A stretch of 64,000 nucleotides of DNA, taken from NCBI GenBank assembly GCA_900546775.1, contig UREM01000006.1, forward strand, positions 5,510 through 69,509, read 5' to 3'. Of this stretch, positions 8,745 to 17,462 are shown piece by piece. A program made the translations under genes and the position numbers. The DNA is from an uncultured Collinsella sp. (GTDB taxonomy: Bacteria; Actinomycetota; Coriobacteriia; Coriobacteriales; Coriobacteriaceae). How positions within the stretch are numbered: position 1 is the first letter of the stretch; each line of letters begins with the position of its first letter. The notes below the pieces were generated by a model. The model did not search any database and was not told the DNA's origin. It saw only the letters and a list, made by a program, of their open reading frames with translations.

Positions 8745-10910
8745 ATGAGTGGTAAAGAGCAGCTCTTTGAGGTATCGCTCGAACGCGAAGGCGCGTATCG
8801 CAGCATTTCGGCGGCGCTCGAGGCGGCGGAGCGGTGTGTGCCCGATGTGACCGTGCCGGTGCGCGTGCTGGTGGCGCCGGGTGAGTACCGCGAACGGGTC
8901 GAAATTCGTCGTCCGCATGTGACGCTCGAGGGCGAGACGGCCGACAGCGTGCGTATCGTGGGAGGCCTGGGTGCCAAGATGCCTTCGGAAGATGGTAGCG
9001 GCCAGGATGGAAGACTCGGCACCTTCCGTACGTACACGGTGCTGGTCGATGCCGACGACGTGACGCTTGCGGGTCTAACAATCGAAAACAACGCCGGTGA
9101 TGGGCGCGAGGTCGGTCAGGCGATTGCCCTGTATGCCGATGGTGACCGCCTGGTTGTCGATGCCTGCTGCATTAAGGGACACCAGGACACGCTCTTTTTG
9201 GGGCCGCTGCCGCTGCGCGAGGCCAAGCCGGGCGGCTTTATAGGCCCCAAGCAGTTCGCCCCGCGCCGCGTGGGGCGGCAGTATTTTCGACGTTGCCGGA
9301 TCGAGGGCGATGTCGACTTTATCTTTGGCGGCGCGCGTGCCTACTTTGAGGGGTGTGAGATTCGCTCGCTCAACCGCGATATGGATGTCAACGGGTATGT
9401 AACGGCAGTCTCCACGCCTCAGGGCGAGCCGTACGGATTTGTGTTTCATGGCTGTTCGTTTACAGCCGATGAGGGCATTGCCCCCGGATCGGTCTATCTG
9501 GGTCGTCCATGGCGCGAGTGGGCCCAGACCGTTTTGCTCGAATGCTGGCTGGGCCCCCATATTTCACTCGAGGGCTGGTGGGATTGGAATAAGCCAGCGG
9601 CACATGACGGCACCCTGTATGCCGGCGGTGCCCTGTTTGGCCCGGCGGGTGATACTGCCGCTTGGGTGCCGTGGGCGCATTGCCTGACCGGTCAGGATTC
9701 CGAACGCTATGCGCGTGACCGAGTGCTTGCCGGCACGGATGGTTGGGGTCCCGAGGGCGGCGACGGTGATGCGGTAGAGACGGCCGGGCTATCTGCCAAT
9801 GGCCGCACCGTGCACATCGAGACGTACTACGAGGACGAACCTGCGCTGCGCGCCCGACTGAAGCGCGAGGGGCGCTCGGCCGCATTTACGGGCAAGACTC
9901 CCACAGACTTTGAGGCATGGAAGGCTGCGACCAGGACTCGTCTGTACGATATTTTGGGTCTTTCGCTTATGGACCGCGCCCCGATTGAGATTCGTGAGCT
10001 CAATCGCGTGCGGGTTGCCGGCAGCATCGTGCGTACTCATGCGGTGTTGCAGGTTGAGCACGATGTGTGGATGCCGTTTTACCTGTTGGAGCCGTCCCGC
10101 CCCAAGCTTGACGAGCGGGGACTCAAGCGCTGCTATATCTGCCCACATGGTCACCAGGGGGCGGGTGCTGCAAGCATAGCCGGCGTTGCGGGCGTGCCGG
10201 CGGTCGACGATGCCGTGCGTAAGTTCAATTACGACTACGGTTTGCGTTTGGCGCGCATGGGTTATGTGACCGTCTGCCCCGATGCGCGTGGTTGGGGATA
10301 CCGTCGTGACTGGAAGGGTCAGGGCGACGACGAGAACAGCTACCTGCGCGGTACGTGTCTGAATCAAGCACGTATGGCCGAGCCGCTGGGTCTTACGGTC
10401 GCGGGCCTCAACGCCTGGGACAACATGCGCTTGATTGATTACTTGGAGACACGCGGTGACATTGCCATGGACGACCTGGGCTGCTTTGGTTTTTCGGGCG
10501 GCGGTTACATGACGTTGTACCTGTCCGCACTCGACCCGCGCGTGCGCAAGGCGTTTGTCTCGGGCTATCTGTACGGCGTTGATGATTCGCTACTGCACCT
10601 CAACGGCAATTGCAGCTGCAATTACACGCCTGGACTCTGGCGTCTGCTCGACATGGGCGACATTGCATCGCTTGTCGCGCCACGGCCGCTCTTGGTTCAG
10701 AGCTGCGAGAAAGACCATCTCAACGGCGCCCGCGGGCTTGCGAACGTAGATGAGCAGCTCGATATCGTTCGCGACGCCTACGCGCTGCTGGGCAAGGACG
10801 AAAACCTTCTGCACGAGGTGTGTCCGGGTGGACACCATCTTGGCGTGGCGCATCTTGCCGAGGATATCGAATGGCTCGATTCGCAAGTTGCGGAATGCGC
10901 CCACGCATAG
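8745..10910 (+). CDS. Fused pectin methylesterase (CE8) and alpha/beta-hydrolase esterase
   Basis: Two-domain protein (721 aa). Residues 1 to about 330 are a CE8 pectinesterase beta-helix with family motifs GEYRERVEI, GQAIALY, HQDTLFL, DVDFIFGGA and YLGRPWREW. From about residue 370 an acetyl-xylan-esterase/abhydrolase_7-like domain follows, with nucleophile motif GFSGGGYM (about 583), a probable acid near EKDHLN (about 656) and catalytic His in GGHHLG (about 697). I infer a bifunctional demethylase/deacetylase for pectin oligomers. No signal peptide is visible. The Shine-Dalgarno before ATG 8745 is weak, but the start fits the family. Confidence 0.87.
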   Translation: MSGKEQLFEVSLEREGAYRSISAALEAAERCVPDVTVPVRVLVAPGEYRERVEIRRPHVTLEGETADSVRIVGGLGAKMPSEDGSGQDGRLGTFRTYTVLVDADDVTLAGLTIENNAGDGREVGQAIALYADGDRLVVDACCIKGHQDTLFLGPLPLREAKPGGFIGPKQFAPRRVGRQYFRRCRIEGDVDFIFGGARAYFEGCEIRSLNRDMDVNGYVTAVSTPQGEPYGFVFHGCSFTADEGIAPGSVYLGRPWREWAQTVLLECWLGPHISLEGWWDWNKPAAHDGTLYAGGALFGPAGDTAAWVPWAHCLTGQDSERYARDRVLAGTDGWGPEGGDGDAVETAGLSANGRTVHIETYYEDEPALRARLKREGRSAAFTGKTPTDFEAWKAATRTRLYDILGLSLMDRAPIEIRELNRVRVAGSIVRTHAVLQVEHDVWMPFYLLEPSRPKLDERGLKRCYICPHGHQGAGAASIAGVAGVPAVDDAVRKFNYDYGLRLARMGYVTVCPDARGWGYRRDWKGQGDDENSYLRGTCLNQARMAEPLGLTVAGLNAWDNMRLIDYLETRGDIAMDDLGCFGFSGGGYMTLYLSALDPRVRKAFVSGYLYGVDDSLLHLNGNCSCNYTPGLWRLLDMGDIASLVAPRPLLVQSCEKDHLNGARGLANVDEQLDIVRDAYALLGKDENLLHEVCPGGHHLGVAHLAEDIEWLDSQVAECAHA

Positions 10911-10978
10911 CCCCTCGGATGTTGCGAATGAACGGTATGTACCTGTATGACCGCCGGTGTGCGGGTGAGGAGAAGAAT

Positions 10979-11647
10979 ATGGAAACGAAAAACTTGAGCG
11001 AATCGACCATCTGCTGCTTTGGCGATTCGACCACCTGGGGCGATAACGGATGCGGCGGGGGAGGCAACGATATCTCCTGGACTTCGCACCTGGGTGCGCT
11101 GCTGGGCGGCGCTACGATCGAGAACTTTGGTATTAAGGGTTCGCGTATTGCCGTCAAGGCCGACCGTACCGATTCGTTTGTCGAGCGCTTGGACGGCATC
11201 GATCACGCGGCAGACATCTGCATCGCCTTTGGCGGCGTTAACGACTTTAGCCGTAACGTGCCGCTGGGAGAGCTGGGCAGCACGGACGTGCACGAGTTCT
11301 ACGGTGCGCTCGACTACCTGATCCGCACCATCACGGCGCGCTCGCCTCAGGCAAAGCTGGTGTTTATGACGCCGTGCAAGACGAGCGGCAAACACGAGAA
11401 GGATATCCCGGCAAGCAACGAGGCCAACCATCTGGGCCTGACGCAAGACGCCTATGTGCAGGCGATGCTGGAGGTTTGCGACCGCTACTCGGTGCCGGTG
11501 ATCGACCTCTATGCGCAAAGCGGTATCAGCCCGTTTTTGCCGGAGCACCGCGAGCTCTACATGCCGGACGGTCTGCATTACAGCCCTGCCGGCTATGAGC
11601 GCCTGGCGTATCGCATCGCCGCGGGCCTCACCGCCGTTTGCCGTTAA
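10979..11647 (+). CDS. SGNH/GDSL-type esterase (candidate pectin/rhamnogalacturonan acetylesterase)
   Basis: Predicted SGNH hydrolase (222 aa). Block I CFGDSTTWG carries the nucleophile Ser, block III is GGVNDF, and the C-terminal DGLHYSPAGYERLA carries the Asp-x-x-His pair. GAGGAGAAG precedes ATG 10979, 68 nt after the CE8 fusion gene, so the two are probably co-transcribed. Removal of acetyl groups from pectin or rhamnogalacturonan is inferred from context; family membership is clear. A 40-bp palindrome that also contains an operator follows. Confidence 0.85.
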   Translation: METKNLSESTICCFGDSTTWGDNGCGGGGNDISWTSHLGALLGGATIENFGIKGSRIAVKADRTDSFVERLDGIDHAADICIAFGGVNDFSRNVPLGELGSTDVHEFYGALDYLIRTITARSPQAKLVFMTPCKTSGKHEKDIPASNEANHLGLTQDAYVQAMLEVCDRYSVPVIDLYAQSGISPFLPEHRELYMPDGLHYSPAGYERLAYRIAAGLTAVCR

Positions 11648-11660
11648 AAGTCTGCCGTTC

Positions 11661-11700
11661 ACGGGGATTATAGGGTTAACGTTCACCCTATAATCCCCGT
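11661..11700. promoter_or_regulatory. 40-bp palindrome with an embedded GntR-type operator
   Basis: Perfect 16-nt arms (ACGGGGATTATAGGGT and its complement) enclose TAACGTTC, so the centre reads GGGTTAACGTTCACCC, a member of the operator family. The structure sits 14 nt after the SGNH gene stop and before the GH105 gene. It could be a terminator hairpin for the former and a regulator site for the latter. Confidence 0.75.
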
Positions 11701-11711
11701 TCGCGTTACAC

Positions 11712-11729
11712 TAGGTTAACGTTCACCCA
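11712..11729. promoter_or_regulatory. GntR-type operator before the GH105 gene
   Basis: AGGTTAACGTTCACCC lies 25 nt before the GH105 start codon and 12 nt after the 40-bp palindrome. Two tandem sites support tight control of this gene by the hexuronate regulator. Confidence 0.75.
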
Positions 11730-11753
11730 TCAATAACGTCAGAGGGGACAGCA

Positions 11754-12989
11754 ATGGGTTGCAATCAGATTCTGGACCGTTATATCGAGCAGTTGATCGA
11801 GACCTCTACGCCTCAGGCGCCGGCCTGGAACATCGAAAAGCTTCGCGCCGGCAAGGAGAACACCTGGAATTACATTGACGGCTGCATGATCAAGGCGCTC
11901 ATCGAGCTGTACGAGATCACCGGCGAGCAGCGCTACCTGACCTTCGCCGACGACTATATCGACTTTTTTGTCCAGGATGACGGCACCATCAAGCATTACG
12001 ATCCCCAGGAATACAACCTCGACAACGTCAATGCGGGCAAAACCCTCTACAAACTCTATGACTTGGTGGGCAAGCCCAAGTACCGTGCCGCCATGGACAC
12101 GATCTATCGCCAGCTCGAGACCCAGCCGCGTACCAAAGAGGGTGTGTTTTGGCACAAGGCCGTCTATCCCAACCAGATCTGGCTCGACGGCATGTACATG
12201 GCGCAGCCGTTCTACATGCAGTACGAGCTGAGCTTCCACAACCGCCGTGCCTGCTCGGATAGCTTCCATATGTTCCAGGTGGTGCACGACCTGATGCGCA
12301 ACCCCCTCAACGGCCTGTACTATCACGCCTACGACGCGAGCCGCAAGCAGTTCTGGTGCGATCCCGTCACCGGCCTTTCGGCCAACTTCTGGCTGCGCGC
12401 CGAGGGCTGGTTCGCCATGGCGCTCATCGATACCTGGGAGCTCATGCCGCCCTCGATGTCGGCCGAGAAGGACGAGATCCGCAAGATGTTCCACGACCTG
12501 ATCGACGCCATGCTGCCGTATCAGGACGAGAAGACCGGTATGTGGCACCAGGTCATCAACCTGCCCAATATCGCCCCCAACTATCTGGAGGAGTCGGGCA
12601 GCGCCATCTTTGCCAACGCCATCATGAAGGGCGTGCGCCTGGGCGTGCTGGGCGAGCGCTACTACCAGTACGGCCGCCGTGCGTTTGACGGCATCTGCGA
12701 CACGTGCCTGTCCGAGCGCGACGGACAGCTGGCGCTCGACAACATCTGCCTGGTGGCGGGTCTTGGCAACACCGCGCACCGCGAGGGCACGTTTGGCTAC
12801 TACATGAGCGAGCCCGTCGTCAAAAACGACGCGAAGGGCGTGGCGCCGCTGGTGCTCGCCTATATCGAGACTATGCATCATGACAAGTTGGCCGGTAAGC
12901 GCGATCCGCTCGCCCCTTCGGGCGTGTGCTCCATCGATGACCCGTTTGGCGGCTACACGCCGGGCATCAATGCGTGCAAGGAGGTCTAG
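11754..12989 (+). CDS. GH105/GH88-type unsaturated (rhamno)galacturonyl hydrolase
   Basis: Predicted cytoplasmic unsaturated uronyl hydrolase of the YteR/YesR type (411 aa, alpha6/alpha6 barrel). It hydrates the 4,5-double bond left by pectate or rhamnogalacturonan lyases and releases 5-keto-4-deoxyuronate. The active-site block QIWLDGMYMAQPF (near residue 142) contains the conserved Asp, and WFAMALIDTWELMP belongs to the barrel. No lyase is encoded in this window, so unsaturated oligomers must be imported or made elsewhere. Its product would feed the DhuI-like/KduD pair at 17463-19180. Confidence 0.92.
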   Translation: MGCNQILDRYIEQLIETSTPQAPAWNIEKLRAGKENTWNYIDGCMIKALIELYEITGEQRYLTFADDYIDFFVQDDGTIKHYDPQEYNLDNVNAGKTLYKLYDLVGKPKYRAAMDTIYRQLETQPRTKEGVFWHKAVYPNQIWLDGMYMAQPFYMQYELSFHNRRACSDSFHMFQVVHDLMRNPLNGLYYHAYDASRKQFWCDPVTGLSANFWLRAEGWFAMALIDTWELMPPSMSAEKDEIRKMFHDLIDAMLPYQDEKTGMWHQVINLPNIAPNYLEESGSAIFANAIMKGVRLGVLGERYYQYGRRAFDGICDTCLSERDGQLALDNICLVAGLGNTAHREGTFGYYMSEPVVKNDAKGVAPLVLAYIETMHHDKLAGKRDPLAPSGVCSIDDPFGGYTPGINACKEV

Positions 12990-12991
12990 GC

Positions 12992-13909
12992 ATGGCGCAG
13001 TCGAAAGGCGCGCTGAGCGTCGGTGTGCGCCTGCACGACCTGCCCGAGGGTACGGTCGAGGAGCGCATTCGCATGGCAGGCAAACTGGGTTTCTCGTGCG
13101 TTCAGCTGCCGAGCAAAGTACTCTACAAGTCCTTTGGCATTAACCGTTCCGGCCTTACGCACGAACTCGCCGACCATCTGCGCGAGGTGCTCGACACCAA
13201 CGGCGTGCAGGTGGCGGTGCTCGGCTGCTATAAAAACCTGGCAACGCCCGATCAGAATCAACTGGTGGATACCTATGCCGAGTACGAGGCGTGCCTGAGG
13301 TTCGCGCGCTGGCTTGGGGGCTGTCCGGTGGGGACCGAGACGGGGCGCCCTAACGCGCGGAACAAGATGGCCGATGACCGTTTTTCGGCCGCTGCGCTCG
13401 ATAGGTTTTGCAAAGGACTCGCACGCGTGTGCTCGATGGCCGAAAAGGAGGGCGGCGAGCTTCTGATCGAGCCCGGTTGGAACGAGATCGTCAATACGCC
13501 CGAGCGCTGCCGCGAGGTTCTGGAGCGCGTTTCAAGCACCGCACTCGGCGTGATCTACGATCCGGTGTCGCTGCTGCACCCCGCGATCGTCGGTGAGGCT
13601 TCCGAGCAGGTGTCGCGCATGTTGCACCTGTGCGGCAGCAAGATTCGCGTGCTGCATGCCAAGGACTACGAGATCGTATACAACGAGGACCAGGATGGCT
13701 GGTGCGATGGCTCGGGCTCTCGTTTGGTATGCCACGGCGCCTGCACGTGCGGAAACTTTGATTTTGAGGCCATTGCCGCCTGGGCAGCCGCCGCGCGACC
13801 GGGCATTATGACCGTTATCGAGAACAGCACACCGTCCACGGTCGAGCGTTCGCGCGACGAGTTGCTGTGCATGGGCCGCAGCGTGATGTGCGAGCACGTG
13901 ATTCTGTAA
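12992..13909 (+). CDS. Sugar phosphate isomerase/epimerase-like TIM-barrel protein
   Basis: AP-endonuclease-2/xylose-isomerase-like TIM barrel protein (305 aa). It has segments characteristic of the fold: GVRLHDLP at the first strand, metal-site-like LLIEPGWNEIV and VIYDPVSLLHP, and RVLHAKDYE. AAGGAGG inside the end of the GH105 gene precedes ATG 12992, two nt after that gene's stop, so translation is coupled. Substrate unknown; an isomerase or epimerase for a pectin-derived sugar or ketose is a reasonable guess. Confidence 0.8.
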   Translation: MAQSKGALSVGVRLHDLPEGTVEERIRMAGKLGFSCVQLPSKVLYKSFGINRSGLTHELADHLREVLDTNGVQVAVLGCYKNLATPDQNQLVDTYAEYEACLRFARWLGGCPVGTETGRPNARNKMADDRFSAAALDRFCKGLARVCSMAEKEGGELLIEPGWNEIVNTPERCREVLERVSSTALGVIYDPVSLLHPAIVGEASEQVSRMLHLCGSKIRVLHAKDYEIVYNEDQDGWCDGSGSRLVCHGACTCGNFDFEAIAAWAAAARPGIMTVIENSTPSTVERSRDELLCMGRSVMCEHVIL

Positions 13910-13959
13910 CGAAGCAGGTTGGCGAAAGAGATTGTCGTAGAGGTCCAGGAGAGGAACCG

Positions 13960-15177
13960 ATGGCTATTCATATTGTTGAGGAAGCGAACCGTTGCCTTGG
14001 GTGCAAGAAGGCGTTCTGCCAGCTTAAAGGCTGCCCGGTGCAGACGCCTATTCCGCAGGTCATTGACTTGTTCAAGCAGCGTCGTCTGGAAGAGGCAGGT
14101 GAGCTGCTGTTCCAGAACAACCCCATGAGCGCGGTCTGCTCCATGATCTGCAACCATTCGGGTCAGTGCGAGGGCGCGTGCATCCAGGGCCGCAAGGGTG
14201 CGCCGGTGCACTTCTCGAGCATCGAGAACTATATCTCGACTGCGTATTTGGATCGTAGGGAGTGGAAGCCTGCGCCGTCGTGCGGCAAGCAGGTTGCCGT
14301 GGTCGGTTCCGGTCCTGCCGGCATTACCGTGGCCATTAAGATGGCCCAGCTGGGCTGTGCCGTCACGGTGTTTGAACAGCGCCCCGAGATCGGCGGCGTG
14401 CTGGAGTACGGCATCCCCGAGTTTCGCCTGCCCCGTGCTCTCGTGCAAAAGTACCGTCACGTGATGTGCTCGCTTGGCGTGCGCGTCCGTCCCTCGACCA
14501 CCATCGGTGGCGCGCTGCATATCGACGACCTGCTGCGCGACGGCTACGATGCGGTCTTTGTCGGTACCGGTACCTGGCGCGCCCGCAAGCTGGGTATTCC
14601 CGGCGAGTCGCGTGGCAACGTACTGTTTGGTATCGATTACCTGGTCGATCCCACGAGCGTGGCGATCGGTCAGAACGTGGCGGTTATCGGCGCTGGCAAC
14701 GTGGCCATGGATGTTGCCCGTACGGCCCTGCGCTCGGGCGCTCGCAAGGTTACCGTGTATGCCCGATCGCGCCATATCTCGGCCATCGATGACGAGGTGG
14801 AGCTGACCGAGCTTGACGGTGCCGAGATCGTGCGCGGCAAGGCGATCTGCGCCATCGACGATAACGGTCCGGTGTTCGAGACGGCTATCTTTGACGAGGA
14901 CAACAACGTGGTGGGCTACGAGGAAGAGCTTGACCATGTGCCCGCCGACACGGTTGTGATTGCGGCTTCGCAGGTGCCCAAAGACAAGCTCGTGCTTACA
15001 ACGGGTGGTCTGGAGACCGACCATCGCGGTCTTCTTTCGGTCGATGAGTGCGGTATGACCACCGTGCCGGGTGTCTTTGCCGCCGGGGACGTGGTCAACG
15101 GTCCGCTCACCGTGGTCCATGCCGTGGCCGGCGCCAAGCTTGCCGTCGAAGGCATGACCAGCTACCTGGGCCTCTAA
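13960..15177 (+). CDS. GltD-like FAD/NAD(P)-dependent oxidoreductase
   Basis: Glutamate-synthase-small-chain-like flavoprotein (405 aa). An N-terminal Cys-rich [4Fe-4S] segment (CLGCKKAFCQLKGCP, then SMICNHSGQCEGACI) is followed by two dinucleotide-binding motifs, VVGSGPAGITVA (FAD) and VIGAGNVAMDVA (NAD(P)H). There is no GltB large subunit nearby, so it is unlikely to make glutamate. It lies just before an old-yellow-enzyme reductase and may feed electrons to it or to another acceptor. ATG 13960 follows CAGGAGAGG. A palindromic repeat begins 16 nt after the stop. Confidence 0.82.
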   Translation: MAIHIVEEANRCLGCKKAFCQLKGCPVQTPIPQVIDLFKQRRLEEAGELLFQNNPMSAVCSMICNHSGQCEGACIQGRKGAPVHFSSIENYISTAYLDRREWKPAPSCGKQVAVVGSGPAGITVAIKMAQLGCAVTVFEQRPEIGGVLEYGIPEFRLPRALVQKYRHVMCSLGVRVRPSTTIGGALHIDDLLRDGYDAVFVGTGTWRARKLGIPGESRGNVLFGIDYLVDPTSVAIGQNVAVIGAGNVAMDVARTALRSGARKVTVYARSRHISAIDDEVELTELDGAEIVRGKAICAIDDNGPVFETAIFDEDNNVVGYEEELDHVPADTVVIAASQVPKDKLVLTTGGLETDHRGLLSVDECGMTTVPGVFAAGDVVNGPLTVVHAVAGAKLAVEGMTSYLGL

Positions 15178-15192
15178 CTCATCCCACCCATC

Positions 15193-15260
15193 AGTTGCGG
15201 TGAAATACGGACTGTTTTGGCTGTCAGAAGCCTCATCTACTCCGTATTCCACCGCAACTT
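15193..15260 (+). repeat. Interspersed palindromic repeat, AGTTGCGGTGAAATA family (copy 1), terminator-like
   Basis: A long inverted repeat with arms beginning AGTTGCGGTGAAATACGGA, ending in a T6 run. It starts 16 nt after the GltD-like gene stop. A second copy lies at 22959-23025, also just after a stop codon. Probably a dispersed hairpin serving as terminator. Confidence 0.8.
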
Positions 15261-15375
15261 TTTTGTGGGTCGAGTAAAAGCCGGGGGAGCGCTCACGGTC
15301 GGGCATTGCGCGGTTACTGCTACGATAGGTAGGTCAGCAACTGCCGCCGAGCGGCTCAAACGAAAGGAAGCCTGC

Positions 15376-17325
15376 ATGGAGTCCTCCTCCTACCCGATGC
15401 TCTTTAGCCCGATCAAGGTCGGTACGACCGAGGTCAAGAACCGCGTCTTTATGCCGCCGGTGTCCACCAACCTGGCCGATCACGGCTATGTGACCGACGA
15501 TTTGGTCGATCATTACCGCGCCCGTGCCAAGGGCGGCGTGGGCCTGATCATCACCGAGGTCGTGACGGTCGAGCCCACCTATACCTATCTGCCGGGTGAC
15601 ATGTGCTGCTACGACGACACGTTTATCCCCGGCTGGGAAAAGCTCGCCGCCGCCGTCCACGAGTACGGCTGCAAGATCATGCCGCAGCTCTTCCACCCCG
15701 CCTACATGGCCTTTAACATTCCGGGCACGCCGCGCCTCATCGCCCCGTCCTTTGTGGGCCCGTCCTATGCCCGCGAGGCGCCGCGCCCCATCACGGTTGA
15801 TGAGATCCACGAGCTCACGCATCAGTTCGGCGACGCAGCCGTGCGTATGCAGAAGGCCGGCGTCGACGGCGTTGAGGTCCATGCGGCGCACGCCCACGGC
15901 ATGCTCGGCGGCTTTTTGACCCCGCTCTACAACAAGCGTACCGACGAGTACGGCGGCTCGCTCGACGCCCGCATGCGCTTCTTGCTCGAGGTCGTCGCCG
16001 AGATTCGCGAGCGCTGCGGCAAGGACTTTATCATCGACGTCCGTATCTCGGGCGATGAGTACACCGATGGCGGCCTGACCCTCAACGACATGATCTATGT
16101 CTCGCGTCGCCTGGAGAAGGCTGGTGTCGACATGATCCACGTGTCGGGCGGCACCACTATCAAGCGCGGCTCTGCGATTCCCGCCGCCGGTACCCAGCAG
16201 GCCTCGCATGCCGCATGCTCGCGCGAGATCAAAAAGCACGTGAACATTCCTGTCGCCACCGTCGGCCGCATCAACGAGGCCTGGATCGCCGAGGAGCTGA
16301 TCGAGGACGGCGCCGCCGACATCTGCATGATGGGCCGCGCCAATCTGTGCGATGCCGAGTTCTGCAACAAGGCAGCCGCCGGCAACGCCGACGACATCCG
16401 CCCCTGCATTGGCTGCCTGCGCTGCCTGAACGGCATTATGTTCGGCAAGCGCATCTCCTGCACCGTCAACCCGGACGTGGAGCGCGATGAGGCCGGCTAT
16501 GAGCCTGCCGCCGAGGCCAAGAACGTGCTCGTTGTGGGCGCCGGTCCCGCGGGCATGGAGGCAGCCTACATTGCCGCCAAGCGCGGCCACAACGTGGTGC
16601 TCGTGGATAAGCAGGACGAACCGGGCGGCGAGATGCGCATCGCGGCCGTTCCGCCGGCAAAGCAGGAACTCACCCGCGTGATCAAGTATCAGTACCGTCG
16701 CTTGGCCGAGGCAGGCGTCACGTGCGTCTTTGGTACCGAGCTTTCGGCCGAGGACATTCAGCGCGACTACGCGGGCTACGAGGTTGTCCTGGCCTACGGC
16801 GCCGAACCCATCGCTCCGGCCTTCATGCAGGGCTTTAAGCAGGTTATGACGGCCGACGACCTGCTGGGCGGCAAGGCTTTCCCGGGCAAGAAGATCGTCA
16901 TCGTGGGCGGCGGTACCGTTGGCTGCGAGACGGCCGATTACCTGGCCCCGTTGGTCAACGACCTGTCGCCGGCCAACCGCGATGTCACCGTTATCGAGAT
17001 GACCAAGACGCTCGCCGCCAACGAGGGCGGTGCCGGTCGCGCGGTGCTCATCACGCGCATGCTCTCCAAGGGCGTTCACGTGCTGACCGAGGCCAAGGTG
17101 ACCGAGATCACCGAGGACACCATCAGTTACGAAAAGGACGGCGAGGTCCACACTATCGCCGATGCCGACACGCTGGTGCTTGCCATGGGCTATCGCCCCA
17201 ACACCAAGCTTGCCGATGACCTTGCCGCTGCCGGCGTTGCCACCCACGTGCTGGGCGATGCCCAAAAGTGCGGTAACATCCGCGACGCCATCGGCGACGG
17301 CTACAAGGTCGCCTGCGAGCTGTAG
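15376..17325 (+). CDS. Old yellow enzyme/2,4-dienoyl-CoA reductase-type flavoprotein
   Basis: Fused FMN TIM-barrel and FAD/NAD(P) oxidoreductase (649 aa). The barrel (about 1-330) has QLFHPAY and the family block TPLYNKRTDEYGGSLDAR. The [4Fe-4S] Cys cluster is CIGCLRCLNG...ISC (about 340-360). The C-terminal half has FAD motif VVGAGPAGMEAAY and NAD(P) motif IVGGGTVGCETADY. Such enzymes reduce activated C=C bonds. Substrate here is unknown; unsaturated uronates or cinnamate-type pectin substituents are possible but unproven. ATG 15376 follows CGAAAGGAAG. Confidence 0.86.
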   Translation: MESSSYPMLFSPIKVGTTEVKNRVFMPPVSTNLADHGYVTDDLVDHYRARAKGGVGLIITEVVTVEPTYTYLPGDMCCYDDTFIPGWEKLAAAVHEYGCKIMPQLFHPAYMAFNIPGTPRLIAPSFVGPSYAREAPRPITVDEIHELTHQFGDAAVRMQKAGVDGVEVHAAHAHGMLGGFLTPLYNKRTDEYGGSLDARMRFLLEVVAEIRERCGKDFIIDVRISGDEYTDGGLTLNDMIYVSRRLEKAGVDMIHVSGGTTIKRGSAIPAAGTQQASHAACSREIKKHVNIPVATVGRINEAWIAEELIEDGAADICMMGRANLCDAEFCNKAAAGNADDIRPCIGCLRCLNGIMFGKRISCTVNPDVERDEAGYEPAAEAKNVLVVGAGPAGMEAAYIAAKRGHNVVLVDKQDEPGGEMRIAAVPPAKQELTRVIKYQYRRLAEAGVTCVFGTELSAEDIQRDYAGYEVVLAYGAEPIAPAFMQGFKQVMTADDLLGGKAFPGKKIVIVGGGTVGCETADYLAPLVNDLSPANRDVTVIEMTKTLAANEGGAGRAVLITRMLSKGVHVLTEAKVTEITEDTISYEKDGEVHTIADADTLVLAMGYRPNTKLADDLAAAGVATHVLGDAQKCGNIRDAIGDGYKVACEL

Positions 17326-17379
17326 GCTCTTGGCAAATAGGGGAGCGGCCGCCTTGCGGTGGCTCAAGCGATAGCAATC

Positions 17380-17420
17380 AAAAAAGGCGCCGCGACACAT
17401 GGATTGTCGCGGCGCCTTTT
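17380..17420. terminator. Bidirectional terminator between convergent genes
   Basis: A6-GGCGCCGCGAC pairs with GTCGCGGCGCC-T4, giving a U-tail on both strands. It separates the plus-strand reductase gene from the minus-strand DhuI-like gene. Confidence 0.88.
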
Positions 17421-17462
17421 GCTTGGCGGTTTGTTGGGGGTCGGTGCGCCCCGTGGGCCTTA

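Noticed and set aside
13960..15177. Glutamate synthase small subunit proper
   Set aside because: No gltB-like large subunit is nearby and the gene lies in a sugar-acid locus; the GltD-like fold is shared by many electron-transfer flavoproteins.
15311..17400. Long antisense open frames opposite the major genes
   Set aside because: High GC and codon bias create long opposite-strand frames throughout the window (for example against uxaC, the reductase, ligA and gatB); none has family motifs or plausible starts.
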